64,000 nucleotides of DNA, taken from the NCBI RefSeq assembly GCF_020881035.1, contig NZ_JAJITC010000017.1:1-64000 (forward strand), in the 5' to 3' direction. Every line of letters begins with the position of its first letter. Position 1 is the stretch's first letter. This document shows positions 1 to 7,780 of this stretch, piece after piece. The stretch is from Paraburkholderia translucens (GTDB lineage: Bacteria; Pseudomonadota; Gammaproteobacteria; Burkholderiales; Burkholderiaceae). A program made the translations under genes and the position numbers. Under the pieces are notes generated by a model. It did not search any database and had not been told where the DNA came from. It saw only the letters and a list, made by a program, of their open reading frames with translations.

Positions 1-264
1 ATTCCCGTCGTGTTGTCATGCTGAGCTGCCTCGCCATAAGTCGCTCCCGCCAGCATTCTGACGGGTAGCAAATTACATGAGGCAATGCCCGTGGCTCGGT
101 AACAAAAAAACTGAGTCAATGCGCGCCGGTCGTTGACGATTGTTTTGGCCGGTGGTGAGGAGTCGGAGGCGGCGTAGCCGCCGGAGACCACGAACCACCG
201 GCGGCGCCGCGTCAGCGGGGCAAGAGGATGGTTGATCGATTCTCAAAGAAGAAGCGGTCAGCAC
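1..264. other. Left edge, no gene recognised
   Basis: I see no convincing gene here. The stretch lies upstream of the istA remnant and probably holds the left end of that IS21-type element, but I could not define an end repeat or a target duplication. A long minus-strand open frame (73-810) crosses it, but it runs antisense to istA and has the low-complexity composition of a shadow frame. Confidence 0.4.
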
Positions 265-1155
265 ATGTCTGGAACCCGCATCACCGACCAACAGGTTCGC
301 CTCTATATGAACAAGCGCAAACACCACCCGCAGGAACTGGCGGCCGCGAAGGCAGGAATAAGCGTGCGAAGCGCACGCCGCATCGAGCGTGACGCGACGT
401 TGCCATCCCAGAAGCCGCAGCGCTCCTGGCGTACGCGTTCCGATCCGCTCGTCGATGTCTGGGACAGCGAGGTCGTGCCGTTGCTGCGTAACGCTCCCCA
501 TCTGATGGGCATCACGATCCTGCGCAAGCTGCAGGATGATCACCCGGGCTGCTATCCCGACAGCATGCGTCGCACGCTGGTACGACGCATTTCTCAATGG
601 CGGGCGCTCGAAGGTCCCAGCCAGGATATCTTCTTCCCCCAGGAGCATCAGCCCGGCGTGCGCGGGCTGTCGGACTTTACCGATATGAGCAAGCTGCGCG
701 GCATCCCCTACAGTGCGCCGTCGCGCCTGATTGTCACCGCCTGAAGGTGCGCGTCTACGGCGACCGGCTCGACTGTTACCTGTCCGGCGTGCTGGTGCAC
801 AGCACCGCACGGGGCTCCCGTGCCCACGACAACCGTCACGCGCTTGATTACCGCCACTTCATTGGCTCCCTGAAGCGCAAACCGCAGGCATTCAAGGGGC
901 TCGCGTTTCGTGACGCACTGTTCCCGCGCGAGGCCTACCGCCGGACTTGGGAACAACTCGATGGCCGCCTGTCGCAACGCGACGCATGCAAGACGATGGT
1001 TGGGCTGCTTGAACTCGCAGGCCTGCACGGCGTGGAGGCCGTACTGGCCGGGCAACTCGACCTGTTGCTCGAAGCAGGCGAGCTTCCCGATCTCAAACAG
1101 CTGCGTGAGCAGTTCGCTCCACGTCAGACCTTGTGTCCCGAGGTGGAGGTTCAGA
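265..1155 (+). pseudogene. istA: IS21-family transposase IstA remnant (internal deletion and frameshift)
   Basis: The first part (265 to about 702) reads as the N-terminal HTH and linker of an IS21-family transposase, with stretches such as TDQQVRLYMNKRKHHP and QDIFFPQEHQPGVRGLSDFTDM. It then jumps to the C-terminal part (VRVYGDRLDCYLSGVLVH and on to LPDLKQLREQFAPR). The DDE catalytic core between them is missing, a loss I estimate at several hundred bases. Near 733 one more base seems lost, where SRLI-VT should read SRLIGHRLKV, so the second half is in another frame. No istB helper follows. The 3' end breaks off at about 1155 in an antisense permease remnant. The element cannot transpose on its own. 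Confidence 0.85.
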
Positions 1156-1312
1156 TGCCGCCCGTTGCTGTCAAGCCGATCAGCGCGCCGATGCCGAGAA
1201 TCAGCAGCGCATTAGTTACGGGAGTGCCGGGCGTCATATGCGTAACATCGAGCAACACACCGGCAATGTGCCCGCCCAGCCCACTTTCGGTCATTACGGC
1301 ACCAAGACCTAG

Positions 1313-2646
1313 CAGGCTGTTGAAAAACACCTCGCCGGCGTTGAGCACTCCGTTTCATTGAGTCGCTGCGCCGTTTGGTTGATGTCGATTTAATACTCGA
1401 AGCCTTTCATTCAGGTGGACACAATGCCATTTCCTCGCCACCAGTTGCGCCTATGCCGCTTTCGCGGCGAGCGTACGCATGCGAGTCAGGTTGTAGGCCG
1501 CCTGAGTCAACAGAAAGAGCTGGTCAACGCGTTGCAGTCCCCGAAACATCGCCTGCCGAATCCTGCCAACCGTCTTGCTCCAGCCGAAGACCTGTTCAAT
1601 GCATTTGCGCTTGCGCTGACTGACGGCATAGCCGGCCCAGCGCGTTGTGCGCCCGTCGATGGCCGAACCGCCCGCGCGGCCATTGTTTTGTGCGACATGT
1701 GGCGTCACGCCGTGTGCGCGGCACGTTGCCACGAAGCCGGCCGTGTCGTAGTTCTTGTCAGCACCTACCGTAATCGATGTATCGGCAAACTGCGCGGCGC
1801 CCGCAAGCATTTCGGCTGCTGTGTCCCGCTCGGCTGTGCCATTCGCCTGCGTCACCTGTGCGTTTACCACGAGGCCGTGCCGGTTATCAGTCAGCACGTG
1901 ACCCATGTAGCAAAGCATCGCGCCCGTGCCCCGACTCTTGCGAAACAGTCGGGCCTGACTGTCCGTGCTCGATTCATGCGTGTCGTTGCTACGCTTCTCG
2001 CCATGCCAGTTCTCGTGAGAGCCGGCACCACTGTCAGGCGGCGAATCGTCATCCGACTTCGTCCTCGGCACAAAGCTCTTGTGTCCGGCCCAAGCCTGAA
2101 TGAGCGTCCCGTCGACGCTGAAATGCTCGCCCGACAGATGGCCACGCACGCGTGCTGTCTCGACCGTCTCGTTGAACAGACTGACCATGACATCATGGGC
2201 CATCAGCCGGTCTCGGTTCTTACTGAAAGTGGAGTGGTCCCAGACCGCATCGTCCATTGCCAGTCCGACGAACCAGCGGAACAGCATGTTGTAGGAGATT
2301 TGCTCCATCAGCATGCGTTCGCTGCGAATCGAATACAGCACTTGCAACAGCAGTGCGCGAATCAGCTTCTCCGGCGCGATGCTCGGGCGTCCGCCCTTCG
2401 CATCGCTCTCGTACATGCGCGAAAAGACCGAATCCATACGGGTGAGCGCATCGTTCAACCACAGCCGAATCGGTCGCAACGGGTGATTGGCCGGAACGAA
2501 GTCATCCAGCCTGGACATCGTGAACATCGACTCGGTATAGCCGTCCGCTCCGCGCATCGCTTCAGCCTCAGTGTTGTCCGATTCTTCGTTTCAACGCTTA
2601 CCCCTCCCACGCGGATGACGCGCGCGGGAGGTATTTCAACAGCCTG
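1313..2646. mobile_element. Complete IS5/IS1182-type insertion sequence (1334 bp) with CTAG target duplication
   Basis: The left end reads CAGGCTGTTGAAAAACAC and the reverse complement of the right end reads CAGGCTGTTGAAATACCT, a near-perfect terminal inverted repeat. The element is flanked by CTAG at 1309-1312 and CTAG at 2647-2650, a 4-bp target duplication. Excising it restores an open frame in the anion-permease remnant, which confirms the boundaries. It carries one intact transposase gene on the minus strand, so the element may be active. The clean duplication suggests a recent insertion compared with the broken elements nearby. Confidence 0.93.
1451..2557 (-). CDS. IS5/IS1182-type transposase
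   Basis: This 368-residue protein has the N-terminal transposase domain typical of DUF772 proteins (SMFTMSRLDDFVPANHPLRP, about residues 10-29) followed by a DDE-type domain. SGEHFSVDGTLIQAWAGHKS (about residues 142-161) holds the first catalytic Asp. The GADKNYDTAGF segment and the late YAVSQRKRKCIEQVFGWSK segment, with its Glu, fit the other two catalytic positions. Length and order match the family, and no frameshift is visible. It fills most of the element at 1313-2646 and is the gene that moves it. I cannot decide between IS5 and IS1182 classification from sequence reading alone. Confidence 0.9.
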   Translation of the reverse strand: MRGADGYTESMFTMSRLDDFVPANHPLRPIRLWLNDALTRMDSVFSRMYESDAKGGRPSIAPEKLIRALLLQVLYSIRSERMLMEQISYNMLFRWFVGLAMDDAVWDHSTFSKNRDRLMAHDVMVSLFNETVETARVRGHLSGEHFSVDGTLIQAWAGHKSFVPRTKSDDDSPPDSGAGSHENWHGEKRSNDTHESSTDSQARLFRKSRGTGAMLCYMGHVLTDNRHGLVVNAQVTQANGTAERDTAAEMLAGAAQFADTSITVGADKNYDTAGFVATCRAHGVTPHVAQNNGRAGGSAIDGRTTRWAGYAVSQRKRKCIEQVFGWSKTVGRIRQAMFRGLQRVDQLFLLTQAAYNLTRMRTLAAKAA

Positions 2647-2995
2647 CTAGAAAGCCCGCAACATAGAGGAGTGGCGTAACGTGCATCTGCTCGGTGAACT
2701 CCCTGACCGACACGATTTTCGTCTGCGGTAGCAGGCACGCGACGCCGGCCCCAAGACTCACCCATGCAGGCGATACGCCATGCCAGAAATCGGTGGAATA
2801 GCACAACAGGGACAAGCCAAGAACGACACACAAGGCGATCTCGCGCGGAGTGAGTCGCAGGCCGGCAGAATCGGATGTGCGCTGTACGTCGATGTGATCG
2901 GGATAGAGCCGGCAGATCAACCAGATCAGAAGTGCCGATTTGAGAGCGCCGAGCACCGGGAAATGCAGCAGTAGATACGGTGCGTAATGCAGCCA

Positions 2996-3781
2996 TGAGC
3001 AGCCGATCTGCATTGCGCGCGAAAGCAGCCGTTCGCGTTGCCGTTGCATCGTGAGCAACACACTCGGCATCTTGAATGTCGATTTGCTGGATTTGCGCAT
3101 CCAGCAAAAATATCCACGAAAGGAAACAAGGCCGTTCGCCGCCCCTGTGCGGCCAGTCAACACTCCCGCCGAGTCGTCGTTCAAAGACGACTGGTGCGTG
3201 TGCCGGGATTTCGCCCCCACGCGCGTACTCCAGATATTGCGCAGGGGCAAATCAATCTCGGATGACGCGAGCCTCAATATCCCGGATTGACTCACTTCGC
3301 TGCGTGCACCTGCGTCCATGACCGTCGCGTCGAATGACGCGAATATTTCGCTGGCTCTGGTACACAATGCAGATCACTTCCCATGTTAATGGGAGAGAAA
3401 TGACGCGTTTTCGAGCAGTGGTTCACACCCTTTCTGTCCAGAAATCGCAAAAATCGGAACCTCTATTAATCATGTCGCCTTCGGCGACTCATTTTACGCC
3501 CGCAAACCCTCGAAATATAAATGCTGTCTCTTTATGCCGTCCCCGCTGACGCCCACCTAGCCAGTATTCCATCCGGTCTATGTGCACTACACACTGCGCA
3601 CTGTACATATCGCAGTGTGCAGTGCACATAACGCATTGAACATTCGATCAGCAAATCGCTGGCGCACTCGGCATCGCAGATCATCCATAACACGTATTGA
3701 TAATTGTAAAAATAGATTTATATTCCATTTAATTAATTTTACTAATTTATAATGATGTAAATCATCCTCGGCGTATGCGTC
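2996..3781. other. AT-rich non-coding stretch with a large inverted repeat
   Basis: No gene is supported here. Open frames in the first 350 bases are overlapping shadows without family resemblance. From about 3340 the composition turns clearly AT-rich, most of all at 3690-3765, which is rich in short A/T runs and probably holds the promoter of the gene starting at 3782. A near-perfect 20-bp inverted repeat is annotated separately at 3579-3630. Confidence 0.5.
3579..3630. repeat. 52-bp palindrome with 20-bp arms
   Basis: The left arm TATGTGCACTACACACTGCG (3579-3598) and the right arm CGCAGTGTGCAGTGCACATA (3611-3630) are reverse complements except at one base, with a 12-bp spacer. No T-run follows on either strand, so it is a poor intrinsic terminator. 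It could be an operator or a cruciform-forming site of a lost mobile element, in the AT-rich zone upstream of the gene at 3782. Confidence 0.85.
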
Positions 3782-4549
3782 ATGCTCCATCCCGACAAAA
3801 TCCGCTACATGCAGCGCCTCCAGCAGGCTGCGACCCATCAGCACTTCTTCTATACGTCGGGACGAACGGACCTCGCGGGCTTCGACCGACTTGCAAAAAA
3901 ATTCGCTGAAGCCTATGGCACGGAGCTCAGTCGCCAGACCAAGCACAAACACCGAATGGCCGGTGAGGCCAGCACCTGCCTGCATGCCGTACGATTGACT
4001 GCGCGGAGCGCAAACGGACAACGGGTTGTCGACTGGGTATTACTGGTAAGCGAAGGCCGTGGCCTCGTAACCCGGCGCGAACAGCTTCAGGATCTGCGCG
4101 ATCCGCATTCGCGGCTGAAATCATCCGATCAGCAACACGAACTGGTCCACGACGGCAAATCCTGGTCGTGGCGATTAACCCATCGCAGCTACAACCTGTG
4201 CCTCGATCGCATTCATCGGATCGCCTCATTGTCCCCGGATCGGCGCCGGCAGATCGAAATCGATGGCGTCTTGCGGGATGCCGATGCCGAGATCCTGCTC
4301 GACCAGCTTTACGCTGAGCCGGGTTTTCGTCTCGTGCGCCGACAGGTCGGCAAGCTTGTCGCCGAACTGCGGCGCGACTGGAAACGCCTGCGGCCGGCCA
4401 GTGGACCGCAATTGTCCGAACGCTCTTTCCTTGCTTACGTCCGTTTCCTGCCGGATCGGCCCGTGGTTAATGGGCTGACGCATGCGGAAAGACGCGAGGC
4501 CTTTCTGTGCGCATTTCCCGAACAGGCCAAAAACGCGGTCGTTTACTGA
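3782..4549 (+). CDS. Hypothetical protein (255 aa), island-associated
   Basis: I do not recognise the family. The protein is 255 residues, rich in Arg, His and Gln, with no signal peptide and no membrane segment, so it is probably cytoplasmic and possibly nucleic-acid binding. Blocks such as HFFYTSGRTDLAGFDRLAKK, VDWVLLVSEGRGLVTRREQL and SWRLTHRSYNLCLDRIHRIA look like folded, conserved sequence rather than a chance frame. The AT-rich region before it would hold the promoter. It is followed by small convergent and co-directional genes of mobile-element character. A role in plasmid or island upkeep is possible but is only a guess from context. Confidence 0.6.
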   Translation: MLHPDKIRYMQRLQQAATHQHFFYTSGRTDLAGFDRLAKKFAEAYGTELSRQTKHKHRMAGEASTCLHAVRLTARSANGQRVVDWVLLVSEGRGLVTRREQLQDLRDPHSRLKSSDQQHELVHDGKSWSWRLTHRSYNLCLDRIHRIASLSPDRRRQIEIDGVLRDADAEILLDQLYAEPGFRLVRRQVGKLVAELRRDWKRLRPASGPQLSERSFLAYVRFLPDRPVVNGLTHAERREAFLCAFPEQAKNAVVY

Positions 4550-4572
4550 CGTTACTGACCAGACGTAACGCT

Positions 4573-4722
4573 TCAGCGCCCCCAAATCAACATGGCCATG
4601 GTGACCAGGGTCGCGATCGATCCGATCGCGCCGGAAATCACCGCCGACAATGCAACGACCGCTTCCCGGCCCTGTGCGCGAGGAAACAGGCGATGTGCGA
4701 TCGCAATCATCCTTCCGTCCAT
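4573..4722 (-). CDS. Small membrane protein (49 aa), hypothetical
   Basis: An ATG at 4722-4720 on the minus strand is preceded by a good Shine-Dalgarno sequence (GGAGG about 10 bases upstream) and opens a 49-codon frame. A basic start (MDGRMIAIAHRLFPRAQGRE) is followed by one hydrophobic helix (VVALSAVISGAIGSIATLVT and MAMLIW) and a stop after GR. This looks like a single-pass inner-membrane peptide. It lies antisense between the hypothetical gene ending at 4549 and the gene starting at 4830. The function is unknown. The ribosome site plus a clean helix make it more likely real than chance. Confidence 0.5.
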   Translation of the reverse strand: MDGRMIAIAHRLFPRAQGREAVVALSAVISGAIGSIATLVTMAMLIWGR

Positions 4723-4829
4723 TATCGGGTCCTCCACTCTCTACGTTAGGTCAAGCCCGGTATTCGAACACGCATATACGCACGTGTTCGACATAGCGAT
4801 GTGCCACGACAACCAACCGGAGCCATCAC

Positions 4830-5191
4830 ATGTCGACTCGCGACCCCTTCCAGGAATTTCTCAACCAGATCCTGCACAATACCAGCCCAACCAGAACCTC
4901 GTCGACAATGGGGTTCCTGCCCTGCGCCGGCTGTTCGCCATCGCCCACGAGGACTCGGGAGCGAGCTATGTCGTTGCCCTGTTCCTGCTCGGCCTGTACA
5001 ACTCGAAGCGTTTCCCGTTTCAGCTCACCGACCTGCGCATGCTCGACCGGGAATGCTTCGACGACGTACTTCGTGTTCTTAAAATGGACACCCTGGCCTG
5101 CTCGCACAGCATCGATCAATATTTTTGCCTTGGTGTAAAACGCTTCGAGCAACTGGCGATCGATTGGGGCCTCATTGACTCATCCGACTAA
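4830..5191 (+). CDS. DUF7673-like protein with probable N-terminal frameshift
   Basis: The conserved body reads VPALRRLFAIAHEDSGASYV, ALFLLGLYNSKRFPFQLTDL and RMLDREC, ending in RFEQLAIDWGL. This is a pattern I associate with a small conserved family carried by integrative elements (DUF7673-like). The best start is ATG 4830, with GGAG six bases upstream, giving MSTRDPFQEFLNQIL. That frame differs from the conserved body, so one base appears lost (or two gained) between about 4880 and 4895. Without a frameshift, the body would need a start in another frame with no ribosome site, such as ATG 4799. The function is unknown, and the gene may be inactive or the indel may be a sequencing error. Confidence 0.6.
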
Positions 5192-5200
5192 TTGACGCAG

Positions 5201-5225
5201 CTCCCCGTGGCAATGCCACGGGGAG
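5201..5225. terminator. Hairpin between convergent genes
   Basis: CTCCCCGTGGC (5201-5211), AAT and GCCACGGGGAG (5215-5225) form a perfect 11-bp stem with a 3-base loop. It lies between the convergent genes ending at 5191 and 5251. There is no U-run, so it is a weak intrinsic terminator or an RNA-stabilising hairpin serving both strands. Confidence 0.6.
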
Positions 5226-5250
5226 AAAGCCCAGGCACGGAATCGTTCTA

Positions 5251-5490
5251 TCAGAACATCCGGTACTTTTCGAGCGGGAGACCATTTTTCTCGATGTAGT
5301 CGTTGTAGTACGCGATCGCTTCCGCGTTTTCCCTCAGCCAAAGCTCGGCACGCCAGTCGGACATGGCGCGGGCAAGTTCCGCCTCTGTCACGTTAGAGAC
5401 ATCAACGCCCAGAATTTTTGCCTCAGAAAGAAGGTTTTCAGTCGGCGAGACATTTGCCCTCCTTTCCGGGATGCCGGTACAGGTTGCCAT
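5251..5490 (-). CDS. Orphan CcdA-like antitoxin
   Basis: From the ATG at 5490 the protein has 79 residues. It matches the CcdA antitoxin pattern: a short DNA-binding N-terminus, then NLLSEAKILGVDVSNVTEAE, then the toxin-binding tail WLRENAEAIAYYNDYIEKNG. CcdA proteins are labile antitoxins that repress their operon and neutralise the gyrase poison CcdB. The usual downstream ccdB is missing: the next gene on that side is convergent. It may be a remnant of a plasmid or island addiction module, or it may act against a toxin encoded elsewhere. An upstream in-frame ATG at 5505 is possible. Confidence 0.75.
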   Translation of the reverse strand: MATCTGIPERRANVSPTENLLSEAKILGVDVSNVTEAELARAMSDWRAELWLRENAEAIAYYNDYIEKNGLPLEKYRMF

Positions 5491-5614
5491 CGTCAATTTC
5501 CACACTGATCATCGGTAAGCACAGCGTCAACACATGGTGTATCCGCTTCCCTGATTCTAGAACGCAAAATACGGCCCGGTTCTGCCCGGCGTCGAGGCAT
5601 TGTCGATGGCGGCC

Positions 5615-6385
5615 TTAGCGCGCAGCTGGTGTGTCAGCCCCCAGGCGCTTCAAACCATCCACGAAGCCGCCAACGTAATCCGGGCTGAATTCGAACGTCA
5701 AACCCTTGCGGACCTCGTGCGCGACCGTCACCGGCTTGTAGCCGTCGCTCGTCGACTCATATTTTGTCAGCGTCTTGCCCGCGAAAATCCGGACAGGCTG
5801 ATTCTGGCGATACGCATCCTCAAGCACGCTGGCCGGCAGGTCGATCATCTGGGTCCACGAGGCCCCACTACCGGTACTGTTGAAGCATTCGAGGTTTTTG
5901 ATCGTCTCGCCATTCATGTCGGCGACGTGGCCGAGCGGCACATAGGTGCCGTCGCTCTTCACCAGCCAGAACTCGATGCCCTGCCCCGCATGGAAGCCGT
6001 GATAGCCATGCACGACCTCGTTATCGCTCGGGCAGCGCTCTTCCGGATGATTCGTGCGCCACGCATCGACAAAGCCACCGTTCACGATCACGCCAGCGAC
6101 GATCCGATATGCCTGTGCGTGCCCGGCCGTGTTGTAGTTCGTCGAGGCCAGTTGCAGATTCAGATCGAGCCAGCCGTGGAAATCCGGATCGTTGACGAAC
6201 TGCTGCCGGTAAAGCTGCGGTGCGGCATACGTCCTGACCATATTGCAACCATCGCAGCCGGGATACCCGGTCCTGACCGCGACCTTCGCGGCGACCTGGT
6301 CCCGCGTGAGCGGTGCGGTGCTGACTGCGCAGCCAGACAGCGCAATGGCACTCGCGAGCGATACGGCAAACAGAAATTTCTTCAT
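5615..6385 (-). CDS. Putative lipoprotein, unknown function
   Basis: The 256-residue protein begins with a lipoprotein signal (MKKFLFAVSLASAIALSGC, lipobox Cys19), so it should be exported and lipid-anchored in the envelope. The mature part has a CDGC motif (PGCDGCNMVRT, about residues 43-53) and a globular sequence without further membrane spans. I do not recognise a family. Two close Cys residues could form a disulfide or bind a metal. It stands alone, facing the operator-controlled gene set that starts near 6767, with the intergenic region 6386-6766 between them. Confidence 0.75.
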   Translation of the reverse strand: MKKFLFAVSLASAIALSGCAVSTAPLTRDQVAAKVAVRTGYPGCDGCNMVRTYAAPQLYRQQFVNDPDFHGWLDLNLQLASTNYNTAGHAQAYRIVAGVIVNGGFVDAWRTNHPEERCPSDNEVVHGYHGFHAGQGIEFWLVKSDGTYVPLGHVADMNGETIKNLECFNSTGSGASWTQMIDLPASVLEDAYRQNQPVRIFAGKTLTKYESTSDGYKPVTVAHEVRKGLTFEFSPDYVGGFVDGLKRLGADTPAAR

Positions 6386-6766
6386 TGTTGATCCCCGAAT
6401 AGAGAGCGACGCGCAGCGGCGGACAGCATCCTGTCCGCGGCATGGATGACAACCAGATGGATTGGCAGCTGTAACCTGAAAACGATTCAGGTCAGGCAGG
6501 CGCGTGCGCGGTGCGTCACGGCGAGGTATTTCGACTTTGACTTCTCAATTTCTTTGGCCCCGAGGTGTTGTCTTGTTCTTCCGGCGCAAATTTCCACCGG
6601 AGAGCTACGTTATTTGTAGCTGTTACCTGAATAGGTTGCTACGATATTCGTAGTATGTCAACTGACAGCCTGATCATGCCGGGGAGCCATCCAGACGGGT
6701 CGATGTCATGCGGAGCATCCGCTTCCCGCGGAGTAGCCCGGAGACTCGCAACAGAAGGGGAACGAG
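6386..6766. other. Divergent intergenic region carrying an operator pair
   Basis: This stretch separates the lipoprotein gene from the small-membrane-protein genes on the other strand. It holds two related palindromes (6605-6619 and 6639-6653) annotated separately. Open frames across it (6655-7035, 6674-7117) have no coding character. Promoters for both directions are expected here. Confidence 0.5.
6605..6653. promoter_or_regulatory. Operator pair, consensus CTACGA-N3-TCGTAG
   Basis: CTACGTTATTTGTAG (6605-6619) and CTACGATATTCGTAG (6639-6653) are palindromes 34 bp apart start to start. The second is perfect. The same pair with the same 34-bp spacing occurs at 7781-7829 directly upstream of the XRE regulator gene. 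I infer that the regulator encoded at 7854 binds both places, linking it to the gene at 6767. Confidence 0.8.
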
Positions 6767-7234
6767 ATGAAGTCGCTGATACTGGCCTATCGCCGATTGG
6801 CCCGGGCACCGCTCATGATTCGGGCACTGGTGGGTCTGCTGACGTTTGCAACGGCGGTCCTGATCGAAGTTTTGCTGGATGCTGTCTGGACGCATTTCCA
6901 CATCGACCTGTATACCGCCGACCGCTTCGTGCATGTGGTCGTCTCGCCCATCGTCGGTCTGCTGGTTGCACCCATGCTGTCTTCTCTCGCTCCCCTGTTT
7001 CATGGAGCGCCGTCGGGCAGAACGCAGCGATTTGACCGCGACGATCCATTCGATCGAGGAAATGAAGTGACTGCTCATGCCCTGCGTCACGATGACTTCG
7101 ATTTCCCCAACCTTCACGACGACGACTCACGGGATTGGCCGGGACGTCTCGACTCGGGAGCAGACTGGCGCACTGATCCCAGCTATTCATGGTTTTCGGG
7201 AAACATTTTCTACGACGATCCACATCGGTCGTGA
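6767..7234 (+). CDS. Small membrane protein with acidic tail, hypothetical
   Basis: This 155-residue protein starts at an ATG with a good ribosome site (AGGGGA). Residues about 18-38 (IRALVGLLTFATAVLIEVLL) form one hydrophobic helix. A second weaker one lies near HVVVSPIVGLLVAPMLSSLA. The C-terminal half is hydrophilic and strongly acidic, with repeated DD, DFD and DDDS motifs. No known family is evident. It sits downstream of the operator pair at 6605-6653 and upstream of two further very small genes, which suggests an operon of membrane-associated proteins under the XRE regulator. Confidence 0.6.
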   Translation: MKSLILAYRRLARAPLMIRALVGLLTFATAVLIEVLLDAVWTHFHIDLYTADRFVHVVVSPIVGLLVAPMLSSLAPLFHGAPSGRTQRFDRDDPFDRGNEVTAHALRHDDFDFPNLHDDDSRDWPGRLDSGADWRTDPSYSWFSGNIFYDDPHRS

Positions 7235-7291
7235 AACAATGCGGGCTGACTATTCCCCGCGGGTTTCGCACGTCTCGAAGGAGTATCTCCA

Positions 7292-7471
7292 ATGAATGCT
7301 TTCATGCGCGAATTCATCAAGGCGGCCAGGGAGGCCCCACGGCTATTCTTCCTGCCACTCACCGGTGCAATTGAAGCGGTTCGTCGGGAGGTAGACGACC
7401 GCCGATGCGGTCGGGACCCGGAAGAGCCTGCCAATGCCCGCTCCCATCGTGGCGTCCACGATTCGCGCTGA
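7292..7471 (+). CDS. Small hypothetical protein (59 aa)
   Basis: The ATG at 7292 has a strong Shine-Dalgarno (GAAGGAG, 7277-7283) and opens a 59-codon frame: MNAFMREFIKAAREAPRLFF, then LPLTGAIEAVRREVDDRR, ending in HRGVHDSR. The N-terminal half is amphipathic and could lie at the membrane surface. The rest is charged. It follows the gene ending at 7234 by 57 bases in the same direction, so they probably share a transcript. The family is not recognised. The ribosome site is the main support. Confidence 0.55.
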   Translation: MNAFMREFIKAAREAPRLFFLPLTGAIEAVRREVDDRRCGRDPEEPANARSHRGVHDSR

Positions 7472-7529
7472 TCGGGAATCGCCGGGCACGGACCGAGTCC
7501 TATATCGATTTCCTGATCTGATACGAGTC

Positions 7530-7655
7530 ATGGCACTGACCCTACACATTCTTGCCGTCGGCATCCCGATCGTGATCGGCGCATTCTGGCTGGCAGCGAA
7601 GCAACTCGAAGCCGAGAAGGCGAAGAAAGCTCGCGACGAGAAGCGGCAGGCGTAG
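7530..7655 (+). CDS. Small single-pass membrane protein (41 aa)
   Basis: From ATG 7530 the frame reads MALTLHILAVGIPIVIGAFW, then a basic Lys/Glu-rich tail (LAAKQLEAEKAKKARDEK). This is one clear transmembrane helix followed by a helical cytoplasmic tail. An in-frame ATG at 7434 would overlap the previous gene and add a less structured N-terminus. The ribosome site for 7530 is weak. It is the third small gene in the run that begins at 6767 and precedes the XRE regulator. The function is unknown. Confidence 0.5.
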   Translation: MALTLHILAVGIPIVIGAFWLAAKQLEAEKAKKARDEKRQA

Positions 7656-7780
7656 GCAGGCGCCTGAGGCACCACTCTCGATCGACGCCGATGGAACGCT
7701 CCTGACATCGACAGGCTTCCTTGCACCGGTTTCGCAACCAGAGACCGGCTTGTCATCCCCCGGATTACCGCGCACCAACA

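Larger units (their letters stand above)
1148..2995 (-). pseudogene. SLC13/DASS-type anion permease remnant, interrupted by an IS
   Basis: Minus-strand codons below about 2995 read YLLLHFPVLGALKSALLIW and then hydrophobic segments to LLYVAGF. After removal of the element at 1313-2646 plus one CTAG copy, the frame continues exactly as LGLGAVMTESGLGGHIAG and on to ALIGLTATGGI, where it stops at 1148-1150. The text resembles the C-terminal half of divalent anion:sodium symporter (SLC13) family proteins, which are multi-spanning inner-membrane carriers for dicarboxylates or sulfate. Both ends are missing: the N-terminal half before about 2995 and the last helices at the istA junction. The substrate cannot be told. 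The gene was already decayed, or decayed afterwards, so it is not functional. Confidence 0.7.

Noticed and set aside
73..810. 245-codon minus-strand frame at the left edge
   Set aside because: It runs antisense to istA sequence I recognise, is Arg/Ala-rich and has no family resemblance.
1415..2650. 411-codon plus-strand frame
   Set aside because: It is antisense to the IS transposase and shows only mirrored codon bias.
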